64,000 nucleotides of DNA from Faeciplasma sp900553675. GTDB taxonomy: Bacteria; Bacillota; Clostridia; Oscillospirales; Ruminococcaceae. Shown piece by piece: positions 8,950-16,906 of the stretch (position 1 is its first letter; the number at the start of each line of letters is the position of its first letter). The translations under genes were made by a program, and so were the position numbers. The notes beneath the pieces were generated by a model. The model had not been told where the DNA came from and searched no databases. It saw only the letters and a program-made list of their open reading frames with translations. The stretch lies in NCBI GenBank assembly GCA_958428235.1, contig CAUAFG010000007.1, positions 42,788 to 106,787 of the forward strand, read 5' to 3'.

Positions 8950-9220
8950 GACTTGCTGCCTCCTTGACCGCCTCGCGCATCATAGTTGCAACTTCGTCAA
9001 CTGTATATCCTTTGTTTCCATTAAGCCAGCCCATCTCAGCAGAAATAAGCTTCTCGCGCAGTTTGAGCATTTTTTCCTTTCTGTTATACGTCTCCATATC
9101 CATAACAACCAAGTCGCCCTCGCCGTTTTTTGTCAGGAAGACCGGCTCTGACGTTCTTCTGCACAGCTCCGCGATTTCGTTATAATTCTGTCTTATTGCT
9201 GCTGACGGTCTGATATTCAT
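8933..9220 (-). CDS. Phd/YefM-type antitoxin
   Basis: 95 residues. The N-terminal half (RPSAAIRQNYNEIAELCRRTSEPVFLTKNGEGDLVVMD, quoted in outline by its ends RPSAAIRQNY and DLVVMD) is the Phd/YefM DNA-binding fold; the C-terminal half is the flexible toxin-neutralising arm. AAGGAGGCATTACT precedes the ATG. First gene of the pair, so probably autoregulated; TTATAATAT occurs twice in its promoter and may be part of the operator. Confidence 0.85.
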   Translation of the reverse strand: MNIRPSAAIRQNYNEIAELCRRTSEPVFLTKNGEGDLVVMDMETYNRKEKMLKLREKLISAEMGWLNGNKGYTVDEVATMMREAVKEAASRGKAE

Positions 9221-9261
9221 AGTAATGCCTCCTTGTAATTTCGTAGCAATATTCTAACTAT

Positions 9262-9290
9262 ATTATAACCGTTAAATATTATAATGTCAA
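9262..9290 (-). promoter_or_regulatory. Promoter of the toxin-antitoxin pair
   Basis: TTGACA (9290-9285), 17-bp spacer, TATAAT (9267-9262) on the minus strand. The spacer contains TTATAATAT, repeated across the -10, a plausible binding site for the antitoxin. Confidence 0.75.
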
Positions 9291-9435
9291 TAGGTGCGAG
9301 AAATAATTAATGCCAATGATTTCCTTGCACCGTTATCGCTTACAATACATCAATAACCCATCACAATCAGTCATTGCCTGAACGGCAGGAATAATGTAAA
9401 GTAGAGTTATAAAACATCACGGAGGTGTAAAAGTA

Positions 9436-11277
9436 ATGAACATATATCCTGAAATAAAAATTATGGGAGACGCCTACCCCATCGGCTTCGCAAACGGACT
9501 TTCGCTCTGCAAAAGCCAGTCGAGCTTTGGGTTTAAGGAGGTATCCTCAGACGGCGATACCAAGGTTTTTGAAGACTCCCGCAGGTACAAAATCCTTATA
9601 AAAGCAGCAAAGAGGATGACATCCAGCGGCGAGGTCACCGAAATCGTCACCACCTTTATTAACGAGAGCGACACGCCCTGCACCCTTGAAATGCTTGCAA
9701 GCTTTGCGATAAGCGGAGTCAAGGCGGATAAGATCCACCGTATGCAGTCGTTCTGGAGTGCGGAGGGCAAATTGAGAACCGAAACCGTTGAGGATCTGCA
9801 CTTAGAGCCTTCATGGAACTTCTGCGCGACGCGCGTCGAAAAGTTCGGCAACTTAGGCTCCATGCCGGTGCGAAAGTATTTCCCGTTTATCGCCCTTGAA
9901 GACAGTGAGAACGGCAGAATGCTGGGAATTTCTCTCTACTCCCCCGCTTCGTGGCAGATGGAGCTTTTGTGCAAGGAATCGGAAGAGCTTACAGTCGTCG
10001 GCGGAATCGCGGACAGGGATTTCGGACACTGGACTAAAACCATAGCTTCCGGTGAGAGCTTTACCGCTCCGAAGGCGGTCATTGCCGAGGGAACGGGTAT
10101 GTATGACGTGACAAACCGCCTTGTAGCGGCACAGACGCCGAATATCTCCCCGATCGACAACGACATGGGCATTATTTTCAACGACTACTGCACCACATGG
10201 GGTAATCCCAACTTTGAAAACGTTAAAAACATCGCTGACAAGCTTAAGGGCAAGGGCGTTAAATACCTTGTTATCGATTCCGGCTGGTACGGCAGTGGCA
10301 ATTCGTGGTGGACGACTATCGGCGACTGGGACGTGAATCAGGAGAAATTCCCAGGCGGAATGAAGCCGATTGCCGACTATATCCGTTCCTGCGGTATGAT
10401 TCCCGGACTGTGGTTTGAATACGAGGCTGTCACAAAGGACTCAAAGTATTACAACTGCGCCGATTACCTTATCAAGCGCGACGGCGTTCCGCTAACCGTG
10501 GCTGACAGGCGGTTCTGGGACATGGAAAACGAGAAGGTTGTTGAATATCTCTCAGAGCGCGTGATAAAGCTGCTTAAAGACTGCGGCTTTGGCTATATCA
10601 AGGTTGACTACAACGACACCCTTGGCATGGGCTGCGACGGCGACGAAAGCATGGGAGAGAATCTGCGGCAAAAGGTCGAGGCTTCAAAGGCGTTCTTCCG
10701 CAAAATCAAGGCGGAGATACCCGATATCGTCATCGAAAACTGCTCCAGCGGCGGTCACCGTTTAGAGCCCTCCATGATGGAGCTATGCTCAATGGCAAGC
10801 TTCTCGGACGCCCACGAAACCACGTCAATCCCGCTTATCGCGGCGAATATGCACAGGGTAATAAAGCCCAGCCAGTCGCAGATTTGGGCTGTAATGCGCA
10901 CGCGTGACGACGATTCGCGCATTTACTACTCAATCTGCTCCACCCTTATGGGAAGAATGTGCCTCAGTGGAGACATATACTATTTAAGCGACCATCAGTG
11001 GGAGCTGGTTGATGAAGGCATGGCGTTCTACCGCAAGGCGGCGGACATTATCAAAAACGGCGAGACCGTTTTGTGCGACTGCACCACCGAGAGCTACAAC
11101 CACCCGACAGGCTGTCAGCTGCTTGTTCGCAGACTCGGAAACCGCTCCTTGGCGATACTCCATCGGTTTGAAGGCTCGCAGCCGGATATGAGCTTCCTTG
11201 ATGGCAAAAAGGTGCTGGCGGAGTACGGATGCGCGGACAGAGATTTCAGCGCGCAGGCTTGGATTTTGGAAGAATAA
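9436..11277 (+). CDS. GH36 alpha-galactosidase
   Basis: 613 residues, no signal peptide. Seen: an N-terminal beta-sandwich region, then the catalytic barrel with WFEYEAV, the nucleophile motif YIKVDYN (Asp391), ENCSSGG and the acid/base motif SFSDAHE (Asp458), as in GH36 enzymes that release alpha-1,6-galactose from raffinose-type sugars. It is shorter than the classical 720-residue members, trimmed mainly in the N-terminal domain. GGAGGTGTAAAAGTA precedes the ATG. No sugar transporter or regulator adjoins it. Substrate could extend to other alpha-galactosides. Confidence 0.88.
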   Translation: MNIYPEIKIMGDAYPIGFANGLSLCKSQSSFGFKEVSSDGDTKVFEDSRRYKILIKAAKRMTSSGEVTEIVTTFINESDTPCTLEMLASFAISGVKADKIHRMQSFWSAEGKLRTETVEDLHLEPSWNFCATRVEKFGNLGSMPVRKYFPFIALEDSENGRMLGISLYSPASWQMELLCKESEELTVVGGIADRDFGHWTKTIASGESFTAPKAVIAEGTGMYDVTNRLVAAQTPNISPIDNDMGIIFNDYCTTWGNPNFENVKNIADKLKGKGVKYLVIDSGWYGSGNSWWTTIGDWDVNQEKFPGGMKPIADYIRSCGMIPGLWFEYEAVTKDSKYYNCADYLIKRDGVPLTVADRRFWDMENEKVVEYLSERVIKLLKDCGFGYIKVDYNDTLGMGCDGDESMGENLRQKVEASKAFFRKIKAEIPDIVIENCSSGGHRLEPSMMELCSMASFSDAHETTSIPLIAANMHRVIKPSQSQIWAVMRTRDDDSRIYYSICSTLMGRMCLSGDIYYLSDHQWELVDEGMAFYRKAADIIKNGETVLCDCTTESYNHPTGCQLLVRRLGNRSLAILHRFEGSQPDMSFLDGKKVLAEYGCADRDFSAQAWILEE

Positions 11278-11287
11278 CGGATACAGC

Positions 11288-11321
11288 AACCGCCCCGGAA
11301 GAGCAGTCTTCCGGGGCGGTT
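11288..11321. terminator. Bidirectional terminator between GH36 and DUF4015 genes
   Basis: A perfect 15-bp stem (AACCGCCCCGGAAGA with its complement) and a GCAG loop lies between two convergent genes and serves both strands. Confidence 0.85.
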
Positions 11322-11325
11322 AATA

Positions 11326-12579
11326 TCATTCATCGATTATAACATTATCCCCCAGTCCAAGCTCTGCGATAATCCTTTGCATACTGTCGTCGATCTCGCA
11401 GCCGCTTATTATCGGGATGGCTGTAAGCTCCGAGCCGGAAAGCTCATCGTTCACCGTTTGCATAACCGCCTTTAATATGTAGGCGGAGCTTAAGCCTTCA
11501 AAGGAAACAACGCTGCCGTCGCTCCTTGTGACCCTTACGCCAAGCTCGGTAGGGTTGAATCTTACGTAGATGTTTTTGGTGCCAAGCTGATCCGGAGCTT
11601 TCAGGATTTCCGCCTTGCCGGATATGATATCGCCCGCGTCAAGCTCTACAAAGCTCTGTTTGCCCTCTCCGAACGAAGCGATGGCATAGCTTGAAAACTC
11701 GCCAAGCGCCTTATACCTCGTCTGGGATTTTACCCTGTCGCCGATATAGTCAAGGTCCTTTTTGCGAAGGTCGGGGAACTCCACTTCTCCTAAGATTATA
11801 CTGTCGAATCCGGCGTCGGATATCTCCTTAACAAAGCCCGCTATGTAATCGCGCGATTTCTGCTCGAACGGCGAAAGCCACGGTTTGCCGCCGCTTGAAA
11901 GGGCGTTATCCAGCCAGCGCGAGGTTGAGCCCTGAATCATATACGCAACGCCCTTGTCGTACCACGAAGCTAAATGGTCGCTCAGCGCAGACACCCTTGC
12001 ATAAAGGGTTAATCCGGACGTTTTTGCGTAATCCGCCGCCTCTTTAAGATTGGATATGCCGTTCGGCGCGATAGCTTCGGCAAGAGCCGCCAGCTCGCTT
12101 TGTGTGTTGTAAAGCACCGCTCCGCCATCTGCCACAAGCTCTATGCATATGCCGCTGTAGTTGTGGTCAACGGCGTATTTTACCCTTTCGGCAACAAGCG
12201 TATCATAGTCTGCGCCGCTCTTTCCGGGGTAGGCGACATACAGGATGTTTCTTGCCTCGGTCGGCTGGGGCTGGAGCGCAGGCTCGGAGCTTGCCGTCGG
12301 CTCCGAGGTGGGGTCAGCTTCGTCCTGCTCCGGCGCGGTCGTCACCGGCAGGTGGGTATCGCCCTCCACCGGCGGAGGAGGATTATCCGGCGTGGTATTG
12401 GCAGGTCTGCCGCTGAAATAATCGACTATCGGTTTGCCGACGCTATAGCCGATAAAGACCATAGCCGCCAGAAGAACTATCATTATAATAATTCCCACAG
12501 CCGAATTGCCGGATTTCTTATCAGAGAAAATCGGCTTTTTTCTGCTTCTTGTTTTGTATCTTTTTTGCTGGTTGGACAT
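11326..12579 (-). CDS. Membrane-anchored DUF4015 putative glycoside hydrolase
   Basis: 417 residues: basic cytoplasmic N-terminus (KRYKTRSRKKP), one membrane helix (VGIIIMIVLLAAMVFIGYSV, residues ~28-47), a Pro/Thr/Glu-rich linker (to ~110), then a TIM-barrel-like domain (NILYVAYPGKSGADYD, GLTLYARVSAL, DAGFDSIILGEVEFPD) that matches the DUF4015 family, predicted to be glycoside-hydrolase-like. It should face the outside or the forespore gap. AGGAGTCGTGTT precedes the ATG. It follows the Rnf-like A gene by 29 bp on the same strand, so it may share their transcript. Activity not shown for the family. Confidence 0.75.
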   Translation of the reverse strand: MSNQQKRYKTRSRKKPIFSDKKSGNSAVGIIIMIVLLAAMVFIGYSVGKPIVDYFSGRPANTTPDNPPPPVEGDTHLPVTTAPEQDEADPTSEPTASSEPALQPQPTEARNILYVAYPGKSGADYDTLVAERVKYAVDHNYSGICIELVADGGAVLYNTQSELAALAEAIAPNGISNLKEAADYAKTSGLTLYARVSALSDHLASWYDKGVAYMIQGSTSRWLDNALSSGGKPWLSPFEQKSRDYIAGFVKEISDAGFDSIILGEVEFPDLRKKDLDYIGDRVKSQTRYKALGEFSSYAIASFGEGKQSFVELDAGDIISGKAEILKAPDQLGTKNIYVRFNPTELGVRVTRSDGSVVSFEGLSSAYILKAVMQTVNDELSGSELTAIPIISGCEIDDSMQRIIAELGLGDNVIIDE

Positions 12580-12608
12580 AACACGACTCCTGACAAGGTA
12601 AGTTATCG

Positions 12609-13187
12609 CTAACGATTGATTGCAAATATTATCATTGAAATAATACCGATATAAAGGCTGTATATGGGAAAGCCCCTGAAAGCGGCTGGGATATCATCAG
12701 AGCTTAGCTTTTCATAATTCGCCGAGATAATATAAGCCGCCAGCGCAAAGCCTATTCCTATTGCGGCGGCGTTGAACAGCCGCGCGCCTAAACTGCCGTT
12801 CATAACCGTATTCGAGAACAGCGCACAGAGTACGGTGCAGTTGAACGCGGAAAGGTGGACATACTTTTTAAGACTCTTAAAAGCGGGCTTGGATACAAAC
12901 CATATAACCAAAAGCGTTAATATATATACAGTACCCAGCGAAAGGATATATATGCTCGGTAAAAATCGCATGGCAGTCGGGCTTTTCTGCATGAAAATCT
13001 CAAATAAATAGGTTATCAGGCTTGAAAGCACCGCAAATTCGGTTATAAAGCCGCCGAACGAAAGAATATTCCAGTGCTTTTTAGACATCTCAATAAGCGT
13101 GCTTGTTCCCAAAGCCGTTGTAAAGATAACGTTTTCGAGGACTATCGCGGAGAGCGAGACTAAAATCACCTGCAAAAATCCGGTCAT
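12609..13187 (-). CDS. RnfA/NqrE-like membrane subunit with one Fe-S cysteine lost
   Basis: 192 residues, six predicted helices. It aligns with RnfA along its length: ALGTSTLIEMSKK against the usual LGLCPFMGVSKK, AFNCTVLC against TTNCAVLG, and DIPAAFRGFP against DVPAPFKG. In Rnf and Nqr complexes the two Cys at these places help hold a [2Fe-2S] cluster in the membrane. Here the first is Ser29 while the second (Cys117) remains. Start overlaps the E-like gene by 4 bp (ATGA). The genes for the redox subunits B, C and G are absent nearby. Either a divergent Rnf relative with a new role or a partner of genes elsewhere. Confidence 0.8.
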   Translation of the reverse strand: MTGFLQVILVSLSAIVLENVIFTTALGTSTLIEMSKKHWNILSFGGFITEFAVLSSLITYLFEIFMQKSPTAMRFLPSIYILSLGTVYILTLLVIWFVSKPAFKSLKKYVHLSAFNCTVLCALFSNTVMNGSLGARLFNAAAIGIGFALAAYIISANYEKLSSDDIPAAFRGFPIYSLYIGIISMIIFAINR

Positions 13188-13804
13188 TTCGCCACCGCCT
13201 TTTTCTGCGTCAGCCTGATTACGCTTCTGAATCCGGCGCTGAGCAGGGCAAGGATTATAAACCCTCCGAACACAGTTGAAGCTGTAGGCACCGTCAGCGG
13301 CAAAAAGCTTACTCCGAAAAAGCCGCCGTTTGTCAAAAGCTCGCGCACCGTCCCGAAAAACAGCAGAGCTATGTCGTATCCCAGAATATACATCGCCGCA
13401 AGCTCAAACATATATGACCTTTTTAAGCGGTAGAACTTGGATTCCGTCCTTACGGTTATCAGCGAATTGGTTATAAGCAGAGGGGCATATATTCCCAGAG
13501 CCGCCAAGCTTGCCGGCATGATCCTTTCCATTAAAAGCGAGACCGGTACATACACCATCGACGCCACAAGGGTATATAATATAATGCGGACGGTGTAAAC
13601 CAGCCTCCGCGGAACAAAGGAGCAAACGGCAACGGTTATATATGTAACAAGGCTGAAAACTATACATATCGCCAGTGCGGGCAGAAAGCCTGTCGCCACC
13701 GCAACTGCGGGAGCTATGATTGAGCCGCTTGAAAGCAGGGCGTTCGAGGTTAATAGCGCTTCCTTTCCGGCTATGCTCAGGTTGGTTTGGTTCGACGAAG
13801 CCAT
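13184..13804 (-). CDS. RnfE/NqrD-like membrane subunit lacking both Fe-S cysteines
   Basis: 206 residues, six predicted helices. Recognisable RnfE blocks: GIYAPLLITNSLITV against GIFIPLIVTNCIIIG (Cys to Ser114), and FFGTVRELLTNGGFFG against LGSLREIIGNGTLF. The N-terminal NPALVQLLGLCP region reads SNALLSSGSIIAP, so the first cysteine is gone too. Without these ligands the membrane [2Fe-2S] centre shared with RnfA cannot form in the usual way. Middle gene of D-E-A, coupled to the A-like gene; 66 bp after the D-like gene, with CTAATATAATAGTG-like AT-rich sequence between. Alignment to V. cholerae RnfE is from memory of the family. Confidence 0.8.
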   Translation of the reverse strand: MASSNQTNLSIAGKEALLTSNALLSSGSIIAPAVAVATGFLPALAICIVFSLVTYITVAVCSFVPRRLVYTVRIILYTLVASMVYVPVSLLMERIMPASLAALGIYAPLLITNSLITVRTESKFYRLKRSYMFELAAMYILGYDIALLFFGTVRELLTNGGFFGVSFLPLTVPTASTVFGGFIILALLSAGFRSVIRLTQKKAVAK

Positions 13805-13870
13805 CGCGATCCTATCCTCCTAATATAATAGTGCTTAAAAAATCAAAATTGTGTCAATTAATGCAAAAAT

Positions 13871-15058
13871 TTATTTCTGCTTTTCAGACTTCTTATTTTT
13901 ATGCGATTCCTTATGCGATTCTGCGTGAGATTCCTTATGCGGTTCCTTATCGGGTTTTGTATCAGAAATTGTATCAGGGTTCGCGTCGGATTCTGTAACC
14001 GATTTCTTTCGCGATTCCCCGCGCTTTTTGGGAGCGGTATCCTCGGTATAAGTTCTGAACTTTACATAGATAAACGCCTTGCTGATTTTCTGATCCAAAA
14101 TCTCGCCAAGCTTTGAAAGCTTATTTCCGGCAAACAAGTCGAACCTGTCAAGCTCGGAGGAGAACACGGAGGCAATAAGGAATCCGAACACCGCGCTGTT
14201 TTCAAAGCCGCAGTATTTTCTTAAAACAAAGCTGACCGTTGAAAACGCGATGCCGTAAAGCGCCTGCGCAAAGCTCCTTCGCGGCACAAATCTTAAGTCG
14301 CACGCCATGAAGACCAGAACGAACATAAACGAGCCGGTAATCACCGAATACATCGCGGCGGTCCACCCCGAAGCGGATATCGGGAACAAAACGAACAAAA
14401 GCGTGTTTGAAGCCACTGCGCTGAAAAACACGGATGGCGGAATATCGCGGAAGAAGTAAAGCGACACCGCGCATATAAGGATTATAAGCACGCAAGAGGT
14501 TCCCATAGGACCTGCAAGCTTGCCCCAGATTATATCCAGATAGCTTGCCGAGCTGAGCGAAACATCCACGTTGTGCGTAAACGAGCGCACCATAACATCG
14601 GGGACTTCGGCACTCAGCGGAAGGCTTCCGAACGGCACCGGCACGGGGTATCTTAAAACGCTGTTGGGCCATGTCAGCGCGCAGAAGGCATACGCCACCG
14701 CCGCCGGACTGAAAATAAGGTTATTGTTCCCGCCGAAAGCAAATTTGCACACGGCAATCATGAAAACAGCGGCGAAAATAACGACTTTATACGGCACCGA
14801 CGCCGGCATCAGCAGAGCAAGGATCATTCCGGACATTATCGGGGAGGTATCCACCAGCCGGAACCTTTTTTTAACTATCTGACAGCAGATATATTCAGTC
14901 AGCAGGCTAACGCCCACCGAAATAAGTGTGACAATAACCGCCCTTAAGCCGTAATAATAAAACGCCATTACGTTGAGGGCAAGCAAAAACGAAGTAGCTC
15001 TGGCGAACCTTTGCAGCTCGCTTCTTTCTTCATGAGATATGTGGTTTATTGAAATCAC
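13871..15058 (-). CDS. RnfD/NqrB-like membrane subunit with altered flavin site and charged tail
   Basis: 395 residues. Multi-helix RnfD core: FGGNNNLIFSPAAVAYAF resembles the GG..NIFNPA block, and VSLSSASYLD occupies the covalent-FMN motif (usually SGAT with Thr as the FMN anchor; here Ser172). The last ~60 residues form a soluble tail with SHKESHAESHKESHK-type His/Glu/Lys repeats, absent from ordinary RnfD. The best start is GTG at 15058 with a weak SD; no in-frame ATG is nearby. It is divergent from the MecA-like gene with only 21 bp between, so one promoter must lie inside the other gene. First gene of D-E-A-DUF4015. Confidence 0.78.
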   Translation of the reverse strand: MISINHISHEERSELQRFARATSFLLALNVMAFYYYGLRAVIVTLISVGVSLLTEYICCQIVKKRFRLVDTSPIMSGMILALLMPASVPYKVVIFAAVFMIAVCKFAFGGNNNLIFSPAAVAYAFCALTWPNSVLRYPVPVPFGSLPLSAEVPDVMVRSFTHNVDVSLSSASYLDIIWGKLAGPMGTSCVLIILICAVSLYFFRDIPPSVFFSAVASNTLLFVLFPISASGWTAAMYSVITGSFMFVLVFMACDLRFVPRRSFAQALYGIAFSTVSFVLRKYCGFENSAVFGFLIASVFSSELDRFDLFAGNKLSKLGEILDQKISKAFIYVKFRTYTEDTAPKKRGESRKKSVTESDANPDTISDTKPDKEPHKESHAESHKESHKNKKSEKQK

Positions 15059-15079
15059 CGTCCATTTTGAGGTGCTAAA

Positions 15080-15409
15080 ATGAAGCTTTATATCAGGGCT
15101 TATCCCAAATTTACAAAAGTTGTTTCGGCTTCCGGCAGTCTTTCAGACATCAAAGCACTAAGCCGAAAGCTTACCGACAAGGAAAGACTGTCGTCAAGCT
15201 CGCTCTACTCCCGCAAAAGCGAAGACGGGGGCGCGAATGAATATTATCTCTGCTTTGAAGCGGAGGCAAGAAAGCTCGAATCGCAGCTTGGAGACATATG
15301 CGAACATTCCGAGCGGGTATTCATCGGCAGGTACTACTATTCCATCATCCGCGAGCATTACATACCGATTATACAAAACAACGCGGCAGCCAAACTATCG
15401 CAGAAGTAA
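15080..15409 (+). CDS. Small protein resembling the C-terminal domain of adaptor MecA
   Basis: 109 residues. The pattern KVVSASGSLSDIKALSRKL, SSSSLYSRK, NEYYLCFE and IIREHYIPIIQNNAAAKLS follows the order of the MecA C-terminal domain (segment that binds ClpC: a helix with DVI-L-RL, SSSLYK, YYLVL, EHG-II--NA---L). The N-terminal substrate-binding domain of MecA is missing. If real it would be a stand-alone ClpC-binding or regulatory protein. GAGGTGCTAAA precedes the ATG. Divergent from the RnfD-like gene and overlapping the end of rpe by 15 bp. Homology is distant. Confidence 0.45.
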   Translation: MKLYIRAYPKFTKVVSASGSLSDIKALSRKLTDKERLSSSSLYSRKSEDGGANEYYLCFEAEARKLESQLGDICEHSERVFIGRYYYSIIREHYIPIIQNNAAAKLSQK

Positions 15410-16039
15410 AGCGCTTCTTCTCATATTATCCGATCTGAAAAGATATGAGCCGGAAACCAGAACGTTTGCTCCGGCGTGTCTTACGCGGGGCGAGGTTTTG
15501 TCGGTTATTCCGCCGTCTACCTCGATATCCAGCGGGATATTCATCTGGTCGGCGTGCCCGCGCAGCGAAGCGATTTTGTCAAGCGTGAACTCTATAAATC
15601 CCTGACCGCCGAAGCCCGGCTCGACAGTCATAACAAGCGCCATATCCAGCTTTTTCAGATAGGGATAAAGCGAGCTTACAGGGGTGTTTGGCTTTACCGA
15701 CATCCCCGCTTTCATCCCCAAAAGATGGATTTTATCTATAAGAGCGTCTTTATCGCAATCGGTTTCTTCGTGAAATGTGATTATATCCGCACCGGCATTC
15801 TTAAAGGCTTCTATGTACTTTTCCGGCTCGGAAATCATCAGGTGAACGTCGAACGGCAGAGGTGAATATTTCTTGATGGATTTAAGCACCGGAACGCCAT
15901 AGCTTATATTCGGGACAAAGTGACCGTCCATAACGTCGAAGTGGATCATATCGCAGCCGCAATCCTGCGCTCTTTTAAGCTCGTCTCTAAGATTGCCGAA
16001 GTCGGCGGATAAAATCGAAGCGGAAATCATTGTTTTCAT
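15395..16039 (-). CDS. rpe: Ribulose-phosphate 3-epimerase
   Basis: 214 residues, a typical length. Interconverts ribulose 5-phosphate and xylulose 5-phosphate in the pentose phosphate pathway. Seen: SASILSADFGNL, HFDVMDGHFVPNISYG with the metal-binding His/Asp, FDVHLMISEP, MTVEPGFGGQGFI and EVDGGI. AAGGTCGTGTTTGT precedes the first ATG. It is convergent with the MecA-like gene. It often sits near rsgA and prkC in Firmicutes, which are not seen here. Confidence 0.95.
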   Translation of the reverse strand: MKTMISASILSADFGNLRDELKRAQDCGCDMIHFDVMDGHFVPNISYGVPVLKSIKKYSPLPFDVHLMISEPEKYIEAFKNAGADIITFHEETDCDKDALIDKIHLLGMKAGMSVKPNTPVSSLYPYLKKLDMALVMTVEPGFGGQGFIEFTLDKIASLRGHADQMNIPLDIEVDGGITDKTSPRVRHAGANVLVSGSYLFRSDNMRRSALLLR

Positions 16040-16200
16040 ACAAACACGACCTTATTTTATATATGAAATGCTCTGTACATCTTACAATGTGCTTGCATTG
16101 TAAATGCACTACACATAATTATACATATTGATTATACTATATAAATACAAACTATGCAAGCGAATAATTGCAAACATTTTATTAACTTTCGGATTTTCTC

Positions 16201-16233
16201 AAAAAAGTGCCGCCAAGGACTTTTCTTGACGGC
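16201..16233 (-). terminator. Orphan terminator on the minus strand between rpe and blaI
   Basis: On the minus strand GCCGTCAAG (16233-16225) pairs with CTTGGCGGC (16217-16209), followed by A-C and six T. No credible gene ends here; a 76-codon ORF spanning it (16362-16132) has no SD and contains the terminator. It may end a small untranslated transcript starting near the blaI operators. Confidence 0.5.
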
Positions 16234-16395
16234 TATAAGGAGGAATTTATATAAAACGGCTGGCAAGCCCCAGAATCCAAGCTCTCTTTTCCGGTTGGCT
16301 GTTTTAACGGGTTTGCCATCTGCCGTTAGTTTATAATATGGCTGCGGGCGGAAAAATGTCACAAAATATTTTTCGCAAAATTTTTACTTACCCCA

Positions 16396-16452
16396 TTGAC
16401 AAATTTGGTCTATTGGTGTAGACTATAGATATAAGGTCTATAGAAATAGACC
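16396..16452 (+). promoter_or_regulatory. blaI promoter with two BlaI-type operators
   Basis: TTGACA at 16396-16401 is followed by operator 1, GGTCTA-TTGGTG-TAGACT (16407-16424), covering the -10 region, and operator 2, GGTCTATAGAAATAGACC (16435-16452), a perfect 7-bp inverted repeat with a 4-bp centre. Both sit before blaI, as expected for autorepression by a BlaI/MecI dimer. Confidence 0.8.
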
Positions 16453-16474
16453 ATTTGTGAAAGGAAGGATAATA

Positions 16475-16828
16475 ATGAAGCTGTCAAACAGCGAAATGAG
16501 CCTTATGGATATTATATGGGAAAAGGCGCCGATAAAATCGGGAAATCTTGTTAAAGAAGCCCTTGATAAGCTTGGCTGGAAGAAATCCACGGTTTACACC
16601 ATCGTTAAAAAGCTGACCTTAAAGGGTGCAGTGAAAAGCGAGGCTGCCGTTATAACCCCAATGTGCAAAAAGGACGAGGTCATGGGCGAGCGGTCGGACG
16701 AGCTTATCGAAAAGGGCTACAACGGCTCTTTGCCGATGTTTTTAGCGGCGTTTCTGCAAAAAGAAAAGCTCACCCGCGAGGAGGCGGAGGAGCTGAAAAG
16801 GCTTATCGACAGCTGCATCAACGATTAG
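16475..16828 (+). CDS. blaI: BlaI/MecI family transcriptional repressor
   Basis: 117 residues from the ATG behind AAAGGAAGG. N-terminal winged helix (LSNSEMSLMDIIWEKAPIKS, KSTVYTIVKKLTLKGAV) and C-terminal dimerisation helices (LPMFLAAFLQKEKLTREEAEELKRL in outline) are characteristic. BlaI represses beta-lactam response genes until the BlaR1 protease signals; two palindromic operators precede it. The partner blaR1 downstream is broken, so repression may be locked on or the regulator redeployed. ACGATTAGC, which includes its stop codon, is repeated three times (16821, 16841, 16860) with a 20-bp period. Confidence 0.9.
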   Translation: MKLSNSEMSLMDIIWEKAPIKSGNLVKEALDKLGWKKSTVYTIVKKLTLKGAVKSEAAVITPMCKKDEVMGERSDELIEKGYNGSLPMFLAAFLQKEKLTREEAEELKRLIDSCIND

Positions 16829-16906
16829 CACGGCTACTCAACGATTAGCAAAGCAAATCACGATTAGCGTCAACATTTACATATCAGGAAAGGAGGGACG
16901 ATTGCC

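Noticed and set aside
16132..16362. 76-codon minus-strand ORF between rpe and blaI
   Set aside because: No SD and it spans a strong same-strand terminator.
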